Shown in pieces: positions 8,127 to 17,686 of a stretch of DNA of 64,000 nucleotides. The stretch's first letter is position 1. Each line of letters starts with the position of its first letter. The translations under genes and the position numbers were made by a program. Under the pieces are notes generated by a model that had not been told where the DNA came from, did no database searches, and was given only the letters and a program-made list of their open reading frames with translations. This DNA comes from CBEUVQ01 sp965546615 (GTDB taxonomy: Bacteria > Bacillota > Desulfotomaculia > Desulfotomaculales > Desulfohalotomaculaceae), in contig CBEUVQ010000010.1 in the NCBI GenBank assembly GCA_965546615.1, positions 15,755 through 79,754 of the forward strand, read 5' to 3'.

Positions 8127-8801
8127 GTGCTGCTGATTATTATCCGTACTTTAATTTTATTTGTAATTGTTGTAATTAGTTTGAGATTAATGGGTAAACG
8201 TCAAATTGGCCAATTACAGCCTTATGAGTTGGTAATTATTATTTTATTAGCCGATATGACAGTAACTCCGATGAACAATACCGGCATACCGCTGCTGTCC
8301 GGAATTGTGCCGGTTTTAACACTGGTGCTGCTGCAGGTAATTTTATCTTACTCGTCGTTAAAAAGTGAGCGGGTACGCGGAATGATCTGCGGCACACCGA
8401 CAGTGTTGATTGCTAACGGTAAAATTGTGGAAAAAGAAATGAAGCGGCTTCGCTATAATATTAATGATTTACTTGAACAACTGCGGGCCAAAAACACACC
8501 GAATATTGCCGATGTTGAATTTGCAATTTTAGAAACAAGTGGTCAATTAAGTGTTATTCCAAAGTCACAAAAACGGCCGGTTGTTCCGGAGGATATTAAC
8601 TTAGCCACTAAATATGAAGGTATACCCATTACTTTAGTAATTGATGGGTATGTTTTTCACGATAACCTTATCAAAAATAATTTAAGTGAAAAATGGTTAA
8701 GAGAAGAATTAAAAAAATTTGGCATTGATGATATTAAAAATGTGCTTTTTGCCAGTTTAGATACCCAAGGGAACTTGTTTTTTCAAAAAAAGGAGAAGTA
8801 G
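8127..8801 (+). CDS. DUF421 (YetF/YrbG) membrane protein
   Basis: A 224-residue protein with three N-terminal membrane helices (about 1-80, including the conserved GKRQIGQLQPYELV loop) and a soluble C-terminal domain of alternating strands (about 80-215), the standard DUF421 layout. The start is GTG at 8127 with AAGGAG upstream. In Bacillus, DUF421 proteins such as 2Duf are part of spoVA2mob operons and affect spore heat resistance and germination. Here the gene follows yhcN by 13 bases and almost abuts the DUF4363 gene. The DUF1657 domains of those systems are missing. Confidence 0.85.
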   Translation: MLLIIIRTLILFVIVVISLRLMGKRQIGQLQPYELVIIILLADMTVTPMNNTGIPLLSGIVPVLTLVLLQVILSYSSLKSERVRGMICGTPTVLIANGKIVEKEMKRLRYNINDLLEQLRAKNTPNIADVEFAILETSGQLSVIPKSQKRPVVPEDINLATKYEGIPITLVIDGYVFHDNLIKNNLSEKWLREELKKFGIDDIKNVLFASLDTQGNLFFQKKEK

Positions 8802-8804
8802 TTT

Positions 8805-9185
8805 ATGCGCTTAATCATTTCACTGAGTATTATTTTGGCGTTATTTATTGCTTTAGGTTTTTGGACAAATCACACACTGAACACCACCGCGCAGGAGTTT
8901 TCTAAGCGCATCGACGACATCACTGACCTTGTTGAAAATCAAGATTGGCTGAAAGCAGAACAACAAATAATTGCTTTAGAAGAAGAATGGAGTAAAAAGG
9001 CAAATTGGTGGCCGGTAATGTTAGATCATCAAGAAATTGACAATATTGATTTTGCTTTCGCCAAACTGAAAAAATATGCGAGCACCGAAGATAACACTTT
9101 AACTTTAGGTTTGCTCTCAGAATTAAAAATGATGCTGCAGCACATTTCTGAGAAAGAAGCAGTAAACATCAAAAATATCTTATAG
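8805..9185 (+). CDS. DUF4363 family protein
   Basis: A 126-residue protein with an N-terminal hydrophobic segment (residues 3-20, signal or anchor) and an otherwise helical, charged body with the pattern LEEEWSKKANWWPVMLDHQEI that marks DUF4363. Function unknown. It starts 3 bases after the DUF421 gene, and this pairing recurs in Clostridia, so the two products probably act together at the membrane. Last gene before the operon terminator at 9200. Confidence 0.78.
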   Translation: MRLIISLSIILALFIALGFWTNHTLNTTAQEFSKRIDDITDLVENQDWLKAEQQIIALEEEWSKKANWWPVMLDHQEIDNIDFAFAKLKKYASTEDNTLTLGLLSELKMMLQHISEKEAVNIKNIL

Positions 9186-9199
9186 ATATAACAGGAGTA

Positions 9200-9252
9200 A
9201 CGCGTACTATTGTAGAATAAAACAAGTTACCAAACAATAGTTCGCGTTTTTT
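9200..9252 (+). terminator. Terminator of the spoVA operon
   Basis: 14-base arms at 9200-9213 and 9234-9247 pair at 13 positions around a 20-base loop and end in a run of T. It separates the sporulation operon from the nurA-herA operon, whose ribosome site begins immediately after. Confidence 0.75.
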
Positions 9253-9270
9253 AAGGTGGTGCATTTTTAA

Positions 9271-10440
9271 GTGCTTGATTTTTCGGGAGTAATTTCCCAA
9301 ATAGAAGATATGGTTAAACTGAACCAAGCAAAAGTTAAAGACAGCAAACAAAAGCTAAAAACAGCTGATAATACGCTTTCTGACCTTGAGGGGCGTTTTT
9401 CTGAAGTTGTCCGGCGAGTTCAAGAAAGCAAAACGTCTTGGCTGGTGGCCGATCCGTTAGAAGAAGTAAACAGCACAGCAAACCTGCCTTCGGAATTTAA
9501 GGATTACACTGTATTGGCCAGCGATGGCTCACAATTATTTCCTGATCACCATGAAACGGTGTTGTGCTATATGATTAACATTGGTACAGTCGTTTTAAAA
9601 TACGGATCAAACAGTGCGGCGCAGCTAACTAGTCAACCGGAATTATACTACAAAGAAGATGATTTATACATTGAGGAAAATGGTGTAAAGTGTTTAATCG
9701 ACACCCAGCGCGTTTCTAACCTGCGCACTCAAAAAGAAGCCGCTGCACTGGTAGAACTGGCAATAAAACATAAAGCCGACGACCCGATAGTGGCACTGAC
9801 GGACGGGACATTGATTCATTGGGCTGTTGAGCAGCAAAGTAAACGGGCGGAAGACTTTTTAGGAGAAATACTGACCGGCTATGAATATCTGCGTCAAAGT
9901 AATATACCGATTGCCGGTTATATCTCCGGTACACGCAGTGCTGATGTTATCAATATGCTGCGGGTGCAGTTGTGTCCACAGCAGCGCGTTGATTGTGACC
10001 ACTGTCTTTATTCAGACAGTCAGAACCTTCCGTGTGAAGCAGTAGCCGGACTTAGAGATGCTGCACTGTTTAACGGAAGACTGAAATATGGGCAGCGCTC
10101 GGCGGTATTTAAATCGCGTTCAAGTGTGCTTAATAAATATGGTGCTCATTGGATTTGCTTTTTTTACGTCAATGTAGGCCAAGAAATTGCCCGTGTAGAG
10201 GTGCCGCTTTGGGTGGCTGAAAATCCCACTATGCTGAATACCGTGCACAGTGTAGTTGTCAACCAAGCGGAAAAAGGGCAGGGTTATCCGGTTTGTTTAA
10301 GTGAGGCACATGTACAAGCAGTAATCAGCGGTGCTGACCGTCAGCTTTTTTATCAGTTAGTGGAAAGAAAAATGGTTGAAAGCGGTTTAACATCTGAAAC
10401 TACCTATAAAAGTTTAAGAAAAAGGAGCGTTCCCGTTTAA
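9271..10440 (+). CDS. nurA: NurA-domain 5'-3' nuclease
   Basis: A 389-residue NurA-family protein. NurA is a Mn-dependent nuclease that, driven by the HerA helicase, resects DNA ends for recombination. The first metal-binding motif, LASDGSQ, is at about residue 84; a coiled N-terminus (about 15-55) precedes it, and a C-terminal SEAHVQAVISGADRQLF stretch holds conserved family residues. A four-Cys cluster (CPQQRVDCDHC and a later Cys, about 235-255) may bind zinc. The start is GTG at 9271 behind AAGGTGG. First gene of the operon; its stop overlaps the next start by one base. Confidence 0.88.
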   Translation: MLDFSGVISQIEDMVKLNQAKVKDSKQKLKTADNTLSDLEGRFSEVVRRVQESKTSWLVADPLEEVNSTANLPSEFKDYTVLASDGSQLFPDHHETVLCYMINIGTVVLKYGSNSAAQLTSQPELYYKEDDLYIEENGVKCLIDTQRVSNLRTQKEAAALVELAIKHKADDPIVALTDGTLIHWAVEQQSKRAEDFLGEILTGYEYLRQSNIPIAGYISGTRSADVINMLRVQLCPQQRVDCDHCLYSDSQNLPCEAVAGLRDAALFNGRLKYGQRSAVFKSRSSVLNKYGAHWICFFYVNVGQEIARVEVPLWVAENPTMLNTVHSVVVNQAEKGQGYPVCLSEAHVQAVISGADRQLFYQLVERKMVESGLTSETTYKSLRKRSVPV

Positions 10441-11030
10441 TGAGTAACGTTTGCTTACCAAATCATATTGGCGAAGTAATTGAGAGTCATACTACTCAAT
10501 TCACCTGCGAAACAGCCGAGCTGCATCAGGCACCTGCCTTTGGTTCTTTTGTGCAGGTAGATGATCTTAACGGTTCTGTTATCGGTGTGGTTTTTAATAC
10601 TACTACAACGAGTACTGACCCATCACGTAAGCCGGTTGCTTACGGTCAAAGCGAGGAGGAGCTTAGACGCCAGCAGCCGCAGATTTTTTATTTGCTGCGC
10701 ACTTATTTTTCAGTGCTGGTAGTGGGCCACTATAATAACGGACAGTATCATGGTTATTTGCCGCCTGCCCCGGCACGAATTCATTCTTTTGTGCGTCCCT
10801 GCACCCCGGAACAGTATACTGAAGTCAGTCAAAATGTAAACTATATCAGCACTATTTTGGCTTCGAGCTGTGAAGCAAAAGATGAATTGATAGCTGCAGT
10901 GGTGCGCACTGCAAGTGCTTATCACCAGGACTGCGTCAGCTATCAACGCAGAGTAGGTAATGAATTAAGAAGGCTTTTGGTGGCAGATTATGAGCGTTTT
11001 AAATCAATTATAAGGAGGATTCGCCGGTGA
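10440..11030 (+). CDS. HAS-barrel-like accessory protein of the HerA-NurA operon
   Basis: A 196-residue protein. Its first 70 residues (IGEVIESHTTQFTCETAEL, then GSFVQVDD and GSVIGVVFN) look like a HAS barrel, the small domain normally at the N-terminus of HerA that docks NurA. The rest is mostly helical, with a basic C-terminus (SIIRRIRR). HerA downstream has its own N-terminal barrel, so this is an extra, free-standing one. The overlaps (1 base with nurA, 4 bases with herA) imply translational coupling and a shared complex. The domain call rests on motif resemblance and context; biochemical role unknown. Confidence 0.6.
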   Translation: MSNVCLPNHIGEVIESHTTQFTCETAELHQAPAFGSFVQVDDLNGSVIGVVFNTTTTSTDPSRKPVAYGQSEEELRRQQPQIFYLLRTYFSVLVVGHYNNGQYHGYLPPAPARIHSFVRPCTPEQYTEVSQNVNYISTILASSCEAKDELIAAVVRTASAYHQDCVSYQRRVGNELRRLLVADYERFKSIIRRIRR

Positions 11031-12658
11031 GAGGAAGGGTTGTTCGCGGCTCATTAAGCAGCGGTGTTGAGGTGAAACTGGACCCCCAATATACCGTTGA
11101 AGATGTAAAAGTAGGAAACTTTGCTGTAATTGACGGTCAAAAATACCGTTACTTTTCACTGGTGGCCGATGTAAAAATAGAGTCCACCAATCCTGCGATG
11201 TTAGTAGACTCGTTTGATGAAGAAGAAGATGCTTTGGCCAGAGAAATTATTGTTGGCGACAGCATTTTTGGTAATATCTCGCTCAATCCGATGCTGATGG
11301 CGGATATTGAACTGCAGACTGAAGTGCGGGCAGTGCGCACCATTCCGCCGCATGGATCACCGGTACGTACTGCCACCGATGAAGATGTGGCCCATGTTTT
11401 TGGTGCGCCGGATAACAAAGTGTTTTTTTCTATGGGTACTCCGTTAGAAATGGGAACACCGGTTTGTGTCAATTTGCCTAGATTGGTGGAACGCTGCACC
11501 GGCATCTTTGGCAAAGCCGGTACCGGTAAAACCTTTCTTACCAGGCTAGCCCTTGCCGGCATCACTAAAAGTCAGGCGGCAGTAAACCTGATTTTTGATG
11601 CTCATAACGAGTACGGTTGGGAAGCTACTAAAGAAGAAGACCGCGGTGACGGCATTAAAAGAGAATCTAACGTGAAAGGCTTAAAGCAGCTTTTTCCTTC
11701 CAAGGTGGTAATATTTACGCTCGATCCGGATTCCAGCCGCCGCCGCGGGGCGAAGTTTGATCATGAGATTCATGTTGCTTATAAGCAAATCAGCCCTGAA
11801 GATATTCTGCTGCTGCAGTCACAGCTTAATTTAAACAGCACTGCTACAGAAACGATGCATTTGCTGTCCGCTAAAATGGGCCAAGAACATTGGTTTAAAC
11901 TTTTAATTGAGATGAATGCTGAAGAAATGAAGGATTATGCAGAAGAACACGGTCTGCATTTAGGAGCTTTGCAGGCTTTACAGCGAAAATTAAACCGCAT
12001 TTATGACCTGCCGTTTATGGGCGATAATGTTCCTTTTGATGCGGTGGAGAAAATCATGCAGTATCTTACTCAAGGAAAACATGTAGTCATTGAATTCGGC
12101 AGTACCAAACTTTTAGGTTATATGTTGGTAACCAACTTGTTGACCAAAAGAATTCATGCCGAATATGTAAAAAGAATGGAGAAATATCTGGCAACCAGGC
12201 AAAACAAGCCACCTCAACTGGTAATTACCATTGAAGAAGCACACCGCTTTTTAAGCCCTGAACTTTCCAAAGATACCATTTTTGCCACTATTGCCAGGGA
12301 AATGCGCAAATATAATGTTACGCTGCTGCTGGTCGACCAGCGCACTTCGGGTATTGACAGCGAAGTGATGTCTCAGATTGGCACAAAAATTGCCTGCAAG
12401 CTGGATGATGAAAATGATGTCAATGCACTTTTAACAGGCGTGCACAATGCCAAAAACCTGCGCAACGTGCTATACAGCTTAGATTCTAAACAGCAGGCAT
12501 TAATTTTAGGACATGCCGTACCGATGCCGGTAGTAATTAAAACCAGAAATTATGATGCCCAGTTTTACAATGAAATCGGCGATACCGATTATACCGAAAA
12601 CAATCAGGCATTCAGCAAAATGGTGGATAGTATGTTTAGCGATGACATTGAGATATAA
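11027..12658 (+). CDS. herA: HerA-type DNA translocase/helicase
   Basis: A 543-residue HerA/FtsK-superfamily ATPase that forms a hexameric ring, pumps DNA and drives NurA. An N-terminal HAS barrel (about 1-100) precedes Walker A GKAGTGKT (about 163-170), Walker B VITIEEAHRF (about 400), a DQRTSGI sensor region and an arginine-rich C-terminal part. The start is GTG at 11027, overlapping the previous stop in GTGA. The gene is co-transcribed with nurA upstream and the Mre11/Rad50 pair downstream. Confidence 0.9.
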   Translation: MRGRVVRGSLSSGVEVKLDPQYTVEDVKVGNFAVIDGQKYRYFSLVADVKIESTNPAMLVDSFDEEEDALAREIIVGDSIFGNISLNPMLMADIELQTEVRAVRTIPPHGSPVRTATDEDVAHVFGAPDNKVFFSMGTPLEMGTPVCVNLPRLVERCTGIFGKAGTGKTFLTRLALAGITKSQAAVNLIFDAHNEYGWEATKEEDRGDGIKRESNVKGLKQLFPSKVVIFTLDPDSSRRRGAKFDHEIHVAYKQISPEDILLLQSQLNLNSTATETMHLLSAKMGQEHWFKLLIEMNAEEMKDYAEEHGLHLGALQALQRKLNRIYDLPFMGDNVPFDAVEKIMQYLTQGKHVVIEFGSTKLLGYMLVTNLLTKRIHAEYVKRMEKYLATRQNKPPQLVITIEEAHRFLSPELSKDTIFATIAREMRKYNVTLLLVDQRTSGIDSEVMSQIGTKIACKLDDENDVNALLTGVHNAKNLRNVLYSLDSKQQALILGHAVPMPVVIKTRNYDAQFYNEIGDTDYTENNQAFSKMVDSMFSDDIEI

Positions 12659-12672
12659 AAGGGGAATGACAA

Positions 12673-13899
12673 ATGATACGCATTTTGCATACTGCAGACT
12701 GGCACATTGGTGTGGAAAACTACGGACGGATTGATCGGACTACCGGTGTGCACAGCAGGTTGAAGGATTTTTTGACTTCTTTGGATCATCTCGTTCAGCA
12801 AGCAATTGATCAGCAGGTAGACTTAGTGTTGTTTTGCGGTGATGCTTTTAAAAACCGTGAACCGTCTGAAACGCACCAAAATGCGCTTGCCCGCAGGCTA
12901 AAAAAACTTTCTGATGCCGGGATTAAAGTGTTTTTATTAGTGGGCAATCATGATTTACCGAATGCGGCAGGTAAGTCCAACGCCCTGGATATTTACCGCA
13001 CGCTGCAGGTTCCGGGAATTGTAGTGGGGCGACAGCCGGGAATTTATAACATTGAAACTAAGAACGGTGTACTGCAAGTGGCGGCAATACCTTACCCGTC
13101 GCGCAGCTCATGGTTGGCCCAAGAGGGACAGAGCGGAAAGACTATCAGTGAACTGGAAGAAGAAATGGCGGCTAATGTCGCCGGCATAACCGGACGACTG
13201 GCTAAAGAGTTAAATACTGATGTGCCGGCGGTATTGTGTGCCCATATTACAGTAGACGGAGCGGCAGCCGGATCTGAAAGATGCATTATGGTAGGCAGGG
13301 ATATCGCTGTGCCGGCCAGTGTGCTGCAGCAAACAGGTTTTCAATATATTGCTTTGGGACATATTCATCGCCACCAAGTGCTGGCGGAGCAGCCGCCGGT
13401 AGTTTACAGCGGCAGCCATGATCGAATTGACTTTGGTGAAGAAAAGGAAAAAAAAGGCTATGTTTTAGTAGATATAGATAATGACAATTGCAGTTATCGT
13501 TTTTGTGAACTGCCAACCAGAGAGTTTGTTACTGTACGGGTAAAGACTAAAGGTGATGATCCGACGGCAGAGATAATTGAGCAGCTGCAAATCTCCGCCA
13601 ATCCGGAGGCAGTTTTGCGTTTAATTATTGAATGTTCGGCTGCGGATTATATTAACATTAACCACCGAGAAGTACGGCGGACAGTTGATAAACATTATTA
13701 TTACTTAGCATCGGTAACCCGCGAATTAACAGACGAAAACTTTGCTCTGCGCAACCCCAACCTCAACGAACAGTTAGACCCGTTGGCGGCTTTTAAAGAG
13801 TATTTAAACACCGCTAAACTTAAAGCTGATCAAGAGGAGCTTCTGCAGCGTGCCGAACATTTATATCGCAAATTAAAAGAAAGGGAAATTTTGGGATGA
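12673..13899 (+). CDS. sbcD: Mre11/SbcD-type DNA exonuclease
   Basis: A 408-residue calcineurin-like metallophosphoesterase. All metal-site motifs are visible: DWHIG (9-13), GDAF (about 56), GNHD (about 94), AHITVDG (about 190) and GHIHRH (about 229). With the Rad50 partner it processes double-strand breaks and hairpin ends. A C-terminal capping and Rad50-binding part follows residue 280. Ribosome site AGGGGAATGA. It lies 14 bases after herA and overlaps the next gene by 4 bases (ATGA). Confidence 0.9.
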   Translation: MIRILHTADWHIGVENYGRIDRTTGVHSRLKDFLTSLDHLVQQAIDQQVDLVLFCGDAFKNREPSETHQNALARRLKKLSDAGIKVFLLVGNHDLPNAAGKSNALDIYRTLQVPGIVVGRQPGIYNIETKNGVLQVAAIPYPSRSSWLAQEGQSGKTISELEEEMAANVAGITGRLAKELNTDVPAVLCAHITVDGAAAGSERCIMVGRDIAVPASVLQQTGFQYIALGHIHRHQVLAEQPPVVYSGSHDRIDFGEEKEKKGYVLVDIDNDNCSYRFCELPTREFVTVRVKTKGDDPTAEIIEQLQISANPEAVLRLIIECSAADYININHREVRRTVDKHYYYLASVTRELTDENFALRNPNLNEQLDPLAAFKEYLNTAKLKADQEELLQRAEHLYRKLKEREILG

Positions 13900-16466
13900 T
13901 ACCGATTGAGTTAAAGTTAAAAAATTTTCTCAGTTATAGTGCTGACTGTGAACCGATACGTTTTGACGGGTTTAACATTGCCTGCCTCACCGGTGATAAT
14001 GGGAACGGCAAATCGGCGCTGCTTGATGCCATTACTTGGGCCGTTTGGGGCCAAGCACGGGGCACTGACGAGCGTGGGGCAGGAGTGGACGATTTAGTTA
14101 ACTCCGGTGCCGAAGATATGGAAGTAGACTTTACATTTCGGTTAGAAGGGGATACTTACCGCATCAGCCGCCGCCGTGATAAACGCCGCGGCAAATCCTC
14201 ATTAGAGTTTCAGATTGCTGATAACGGAGTGTTTCGTTCTATCTCCGGCGACAATATTGCCGCCACTCAACAAAAAATCATTCAAGTTTTACGCATGGAT
14301 TATCATACTTTTACCAGTGCATCTTTTATTCTGCAGGGTAAAGCAGATACTTTTACCTCTATGAAACCTTCAGAACGAAAAAAAATTTTAGGCGAGATTC
14401 TCGGTTTATCTATTTACCGCGATTTGGAAGCAATGGCTCGGGAAGAAAGCAACCGAGCCGGTGAAACAGTATCGCGATTGGATGCGCGTCTGAATGAAAT
14501 AGACAGCGAGTTGTCAGAAAAAGAGCATTATCAGCAGCAGCAGCAGAAACTGCAAACTTTGCTGCAGCAGCTGTCTGAAGAACTTGATGTTCGAAACGCT
14601 GAACTAAATCAGCTAAAAAACCGGCTGTATGAGCTTTCCCAAACAGAGAGGCGGGTATGCGAACTAAAGCAGCAGGTGAATGAGCAGCAAAAACAGGCTA
14701 AATCACTGAAAGAAAGAGTGCAAACTTTAAAACAGCAAATTGCTCATGGTGAGGAACTGCTGTCACGAGCCGATGAAATTACCGCCGGCTATCATACTCT
14801 GCAAAATTTGACGGAAAAAGATCGGGTGCTAAATACCAAATCCCGCCGCTTATTAGAGTTAAGAGAAAAAATGAGTGCGATTGAACAGTTGGTTGATAAA
14901 GAACGGGCTGTTTTGGAGAAAAAATACGCCCAAATGCAGGGCGAATATAATCATTATCAAGAAAAGGCAGTGCAAGTTGATAAAATTTCTGCTCAAACAG
15001 TGAAATTAGAGAAACGGCTTCAAGAACTGCAGCAGCTGGAAAAACAGCATAAAGAACTGCTCAATGTCAATCAATCTATCGCTCAAGAAATCAAAACCAA
15101 AGAAGTATTAGTGAAGACAAAAGTTCAACAGGTTAAAGAACTGCGCGAAAAATATTCATTACTGCGCAAACCGACAGCTGACTGCCCGCTCTGCCGTACT
15201 AAACTTACCGGCAGCAAACGCGAACAAGTATTAAATGACATGATCGCCGAAGCCAATATGTTAAAAGCTGAGCAGGACAAACTGCAGCGGGAAATTAGTT
15301 TGCTGACAGATAATAATCTCCAAAACGAACTGAAAATTAAGCAGTTAGAAACAAGCATTGCTGATTTAAAACAATTAGAGCGTCAATATACATTGTGTCA
15401 GCGTGATTTAGAAGAAGCTAAAAATGCCGCTGATAAACTCAACGAAATTAAGCAAAATCTTGACCGGCTTTTAACTGCCATTGACAACAAGCACTATGCG
15501 CAGGAACAGCAAAAACAAATCGTGAAAATTCAATCCGAAATTAACGCATTAAATTACAATGCTGCTGAGCATAATCAAGTGCAGGAGTTAATCAGCAGAC
15601 ATAAGGAATATGAAAATCAGTATCACCGCTTACAGGCGGCAAGCGCGGCATTAGATAACGACAAAAAAAATTTACAACTCTTTACAGAAAACCTGCAGTC
15701 GCTGGAAAATGCACTGCAAAACAGTGCTGAATTGATTGCGCAGCATAACGAAAAGTTAGCGGAACTGCCCAAAACAAAAAATAAAGTGCAAACTGTAGAA
15801 ACAAAAATTAGCGAACTGCAAAAACAAATTGCTGATGCAGAACGCAATTTAGGAATTTTACAGGAAAAATTAGACCGCTGTCAGCGTTTGGAGCAGGAAA
15901 AGCAAACTATCACAGCAGAAAGAAATGCAGCAAAAAACGAAAAGATTTATTACAGTGAACTGGTTAAAGCCTTTGGCAAAAACGGCATTCAGGCTATTAT
16001 CATAGAAAACGCCATTCCTGAACTGGAGCAAGAGGCGAACCGTATTTTACAGCAAATCTCCGATGGTCGTCTGACAGTAGCGCTGGTAACTCAAAAAGCG
16101 GCTAAAACGCGCAAAAGCGTTGTTGAAACCTTAGAAATTATTATTTCTGATGAATTTAGTACCCGCCGATATGAAATGTACAGCGGTGGAGAGGCCTTTA
16201 AAGTGAATTTTGCACTGCGTATAGCGCTGTCACGGCTGCTGGCAAGGCGTGCAGGCGCGCGTCTGCAGACCTTGGTGATTGATGAAGGCTTCGGCACTCA
16301 GGATCAGCAGGGAAAAGAACGTTTAGTACAAGCAATCAACGCCATCGCAGATGACTTTGAAAAAATCATTGTGATTACCCATATAGAAGAACTGAAAAAT
16401 TCATTTCCGGTGCATCTGGTAGTCACTAAAGGAAACCAAGGCTCAAAAGTAGAGATACGACACTAA
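13896..16466 (+). CDS. sbcC: Rad50/SbcC-type ATPase
   Basis: An 856-residue SMC-like protein. An N-terminal half-ATPase with Walker A GDNGNGKS (about 33-40) is followed by long Gln/Glu/Lys-rich coiled coils (about 175-700) broken by the zinc hook CPLC at residues 430-433, then the C-terminal signature YSGGEAF (about 761) and Walker B LVIDEGFG (about 792). Rad50 tethers DNA ends and gates Mre11. The size and hook match archaeal and bacterial Rad50/SbcC. Last gene of the end-resection operon. Confidence 0.92.
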   Translation: MIPIELKLKNFLSYSADCEPIRFDGFNIACLTGDNGNGKSALLDAITWAVWGQARGTDERGAGVDDLVNSGAEDMEVDFTFRLEGDTYRISRRRDKRRGKSSLEFQIADNGVFRSISGDNIAATQQKIIQVLRMDYHTFTSASFILQGKADTFTSMKPSERKKILGEILGLSIYRDLEAMAREESNRAGETVSRLDARLNEIDSELSEKEHYQQQQQKLQTLLQQLSEELDVRNAELNQLKNRLYELSQTERRVCELKQQVNEQQKQAKSLKERVQTLKQQIAHGEELLSRADEITAGYHTLQNLTEKDRVLNTKSRRLLELREKMSAIEQLVDKERAVLEKKYAQMQGEYNHYQEKAVQVDKISAQTVKLEKRLQELQQLEKQHKELLNVNQSIAQEIKTKEVLVKTKVQQVKELREKYSLLRKPTADCPLCRTKLTGSKREQVLNDMIAEANMLKAEQDKLQREISLLTDNNLQNELKIKQLETSIADLKQLERQYTLCQRDLEEAKNAADKLNEIKQNLDRLLTAIDNKHYAQEQQKQIVKIQSEINALNYNAAEHNQVQELISRHKEYENQYHRLQAASAALDNDKKNLQLFTENLQSLENALQNSAELIAQHNEKLAELPKTKNKVQTVETKISELQKQIADAERNLGILQEKLDRCQRLEQEKQTITAERNAAKNEKIYYSELVKAFGKNGIQAIIIENAIPELEQEANRILQQISDGRLTVALVTQKAAKTRKSVVETLEIIISDEFSTRRYEMYSGGEAFKVNFALRIALSRLLARRAGARLQTLVIDEGFGTQDQQGKERLVQAINAIADDFEKIIVITHIEELKNSFPVHLVVTKGNQGSKVEIRH

Positions 16467-16583
16467 ACATGTCGCCACAACACCTAATTTGTTGGAATAA
16501 AACTGGAATAATTAGCAGGAAAAGGAAATTAATATCCGAATATTTTTATAATATCCAGTAGTCCAACAAAGGAGAGGTGCCAG

Positions 16584-17636
16584 TTGTGGAAAGTTAACAA
16601 ATGCTTATTTTGGCGGGTGTTGGCATGTACCATGGAAACATGTGGAGCACACCGGCTGGCCCAACGTTACATCGAAAAAGCAATTGCAACAAACCCTGAT
16701 AAACAAGAACTGCACATTCAAGCAAGTCGTTTATATCTAAAAAACGGACAAGTTGACCGGGCAGCACTGCATTGTAAAAAGGCTGCCATTGGCGTGGGGC
16801 CCGGTGGTTTTTTTTATTGGTTAGATAAAGCCAGTAATGGTTTTTATCTGACGGAAAATAACGGCAGGACGGAATGTGAACATCAAATAAAAGACGAAAA
16901 ACTGATAAACCAAAAAGATAAAGCGGCGGTGTTAAATAACAGCGGTATTTTGTTGTTGAAGCAAAAACGTTACCAAGAAGCGTTGACCTGCTTTGAGCAG
17001 GCTTTAAAAAGTGCCGGCAAAAAAGACCCTGCTGTTTTTACTAACATTGGTTTAGCTTACACAAAAATGGGGTTTCACAGCAAAGCATTGGATTATTATC
17101 AGCAGGCACAAAATTCAGGTTTTTTCACTCTTGAATTAATTATTCATAAGGGTTATAGTTTATTTCACTTAAAAAAATATGAAGAAGCATTGACCTGCTA
17201 TGAGTTAGCCCGGCAAATGGCTCCTAATGACAATGCGGTATTATCCAACCTTGGTTCATGTTATCAAGCACTAGGCAAATACAATGAAGCAATAGATTGT
17301 TTTAAAATTGCTGTCAGCGCTGCTCCGGAAGATGCTGCATTATTTAATAATCTGGCGTTATGTTACGAAAAAATCGGCAATAACGATGAAGCACATAAAT
17401 TTTATCAACGGGCAGTAAAACTTGCCGGTGATGATGTTATCATTATTATTAATTATGCTGCTTTTCTCGGCAAGTTGGGTCAGCTAGAAAATGCTTTAGA
17501 ATTATGTGAGCAAGCTTTAAATATAGCACCTCATAACCATGAAGCTTGGGGAGTTAAGGGTAACTTATTGATGGATACCGGAAACACTGAAGAAGCAGCC
17601 AAGGCTTTTGCCAAAGCTTTAGGTTTGACTGGGTAA
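16584..17636 (+). CDS. Tetratricopeptide repeat protein
   Basis: A 350-residue protein built from about eight TPR units, with clear repeats such as NSGILLLKQKRYQEALTCFE, SNLGSCYQALGKYNEAIDCF and NNLALCYEKIGNNDEAHKFY. TPR arrays are protein-binding scaffolds; no enzymatic domain is present. The start is TTG at 16584 behind GGAGAGG. No signal peptide is obvious, so it is likely cytoplasmic. A gap of 117 bases separates it from sbcC, so it probably has its own promoter, and it ends at its own terminator. Partner unknown. Confidence 0.85.
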   Translation: MWKVNKCLFWRVLACTMETCGAHRLAQRYIEKAIATNPDKQELHIQASRLYLKNGQVDRAALHCKKAAIGVGPGGFFYWLDKASNGFYLTENNGRTECEHQIKDEKLINQKDKAAVLNNSGILLLKQKRYQEALTCFEQALKSAGKKDPAVFTNIGLAYTKMGFHSKALDYYQQAQNSGFFTLELIIHKGYSLFHLKKYEEALTCYELARQMAPNDNAVLSNLGSCYQALGKYNEAIDCFKIAVSAAPEDAALFNNLALCYEKIGNNDEAHKFYQRAVKLAGDDVIIIINYAAFLGKLGQLENALELCEQALNIAPHNHEAWGVKGNLLMDTGNTEEAAKAFAKALGLTG

Positions 17637-17648
17637 ATAAGTGTTTGA

Positions 17649-17686
17649 AACAAAACCTGTCCTAAGTAGGCAGGTTTTGTTTTTTC
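17649..17686 (+). terminator. Terminator after the TPR gene
   Basis: Perfect 11-base arms (17649-17659 and 17671-17681) around an 11-base loop, followed by a T-run. Confidence 0.9.
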
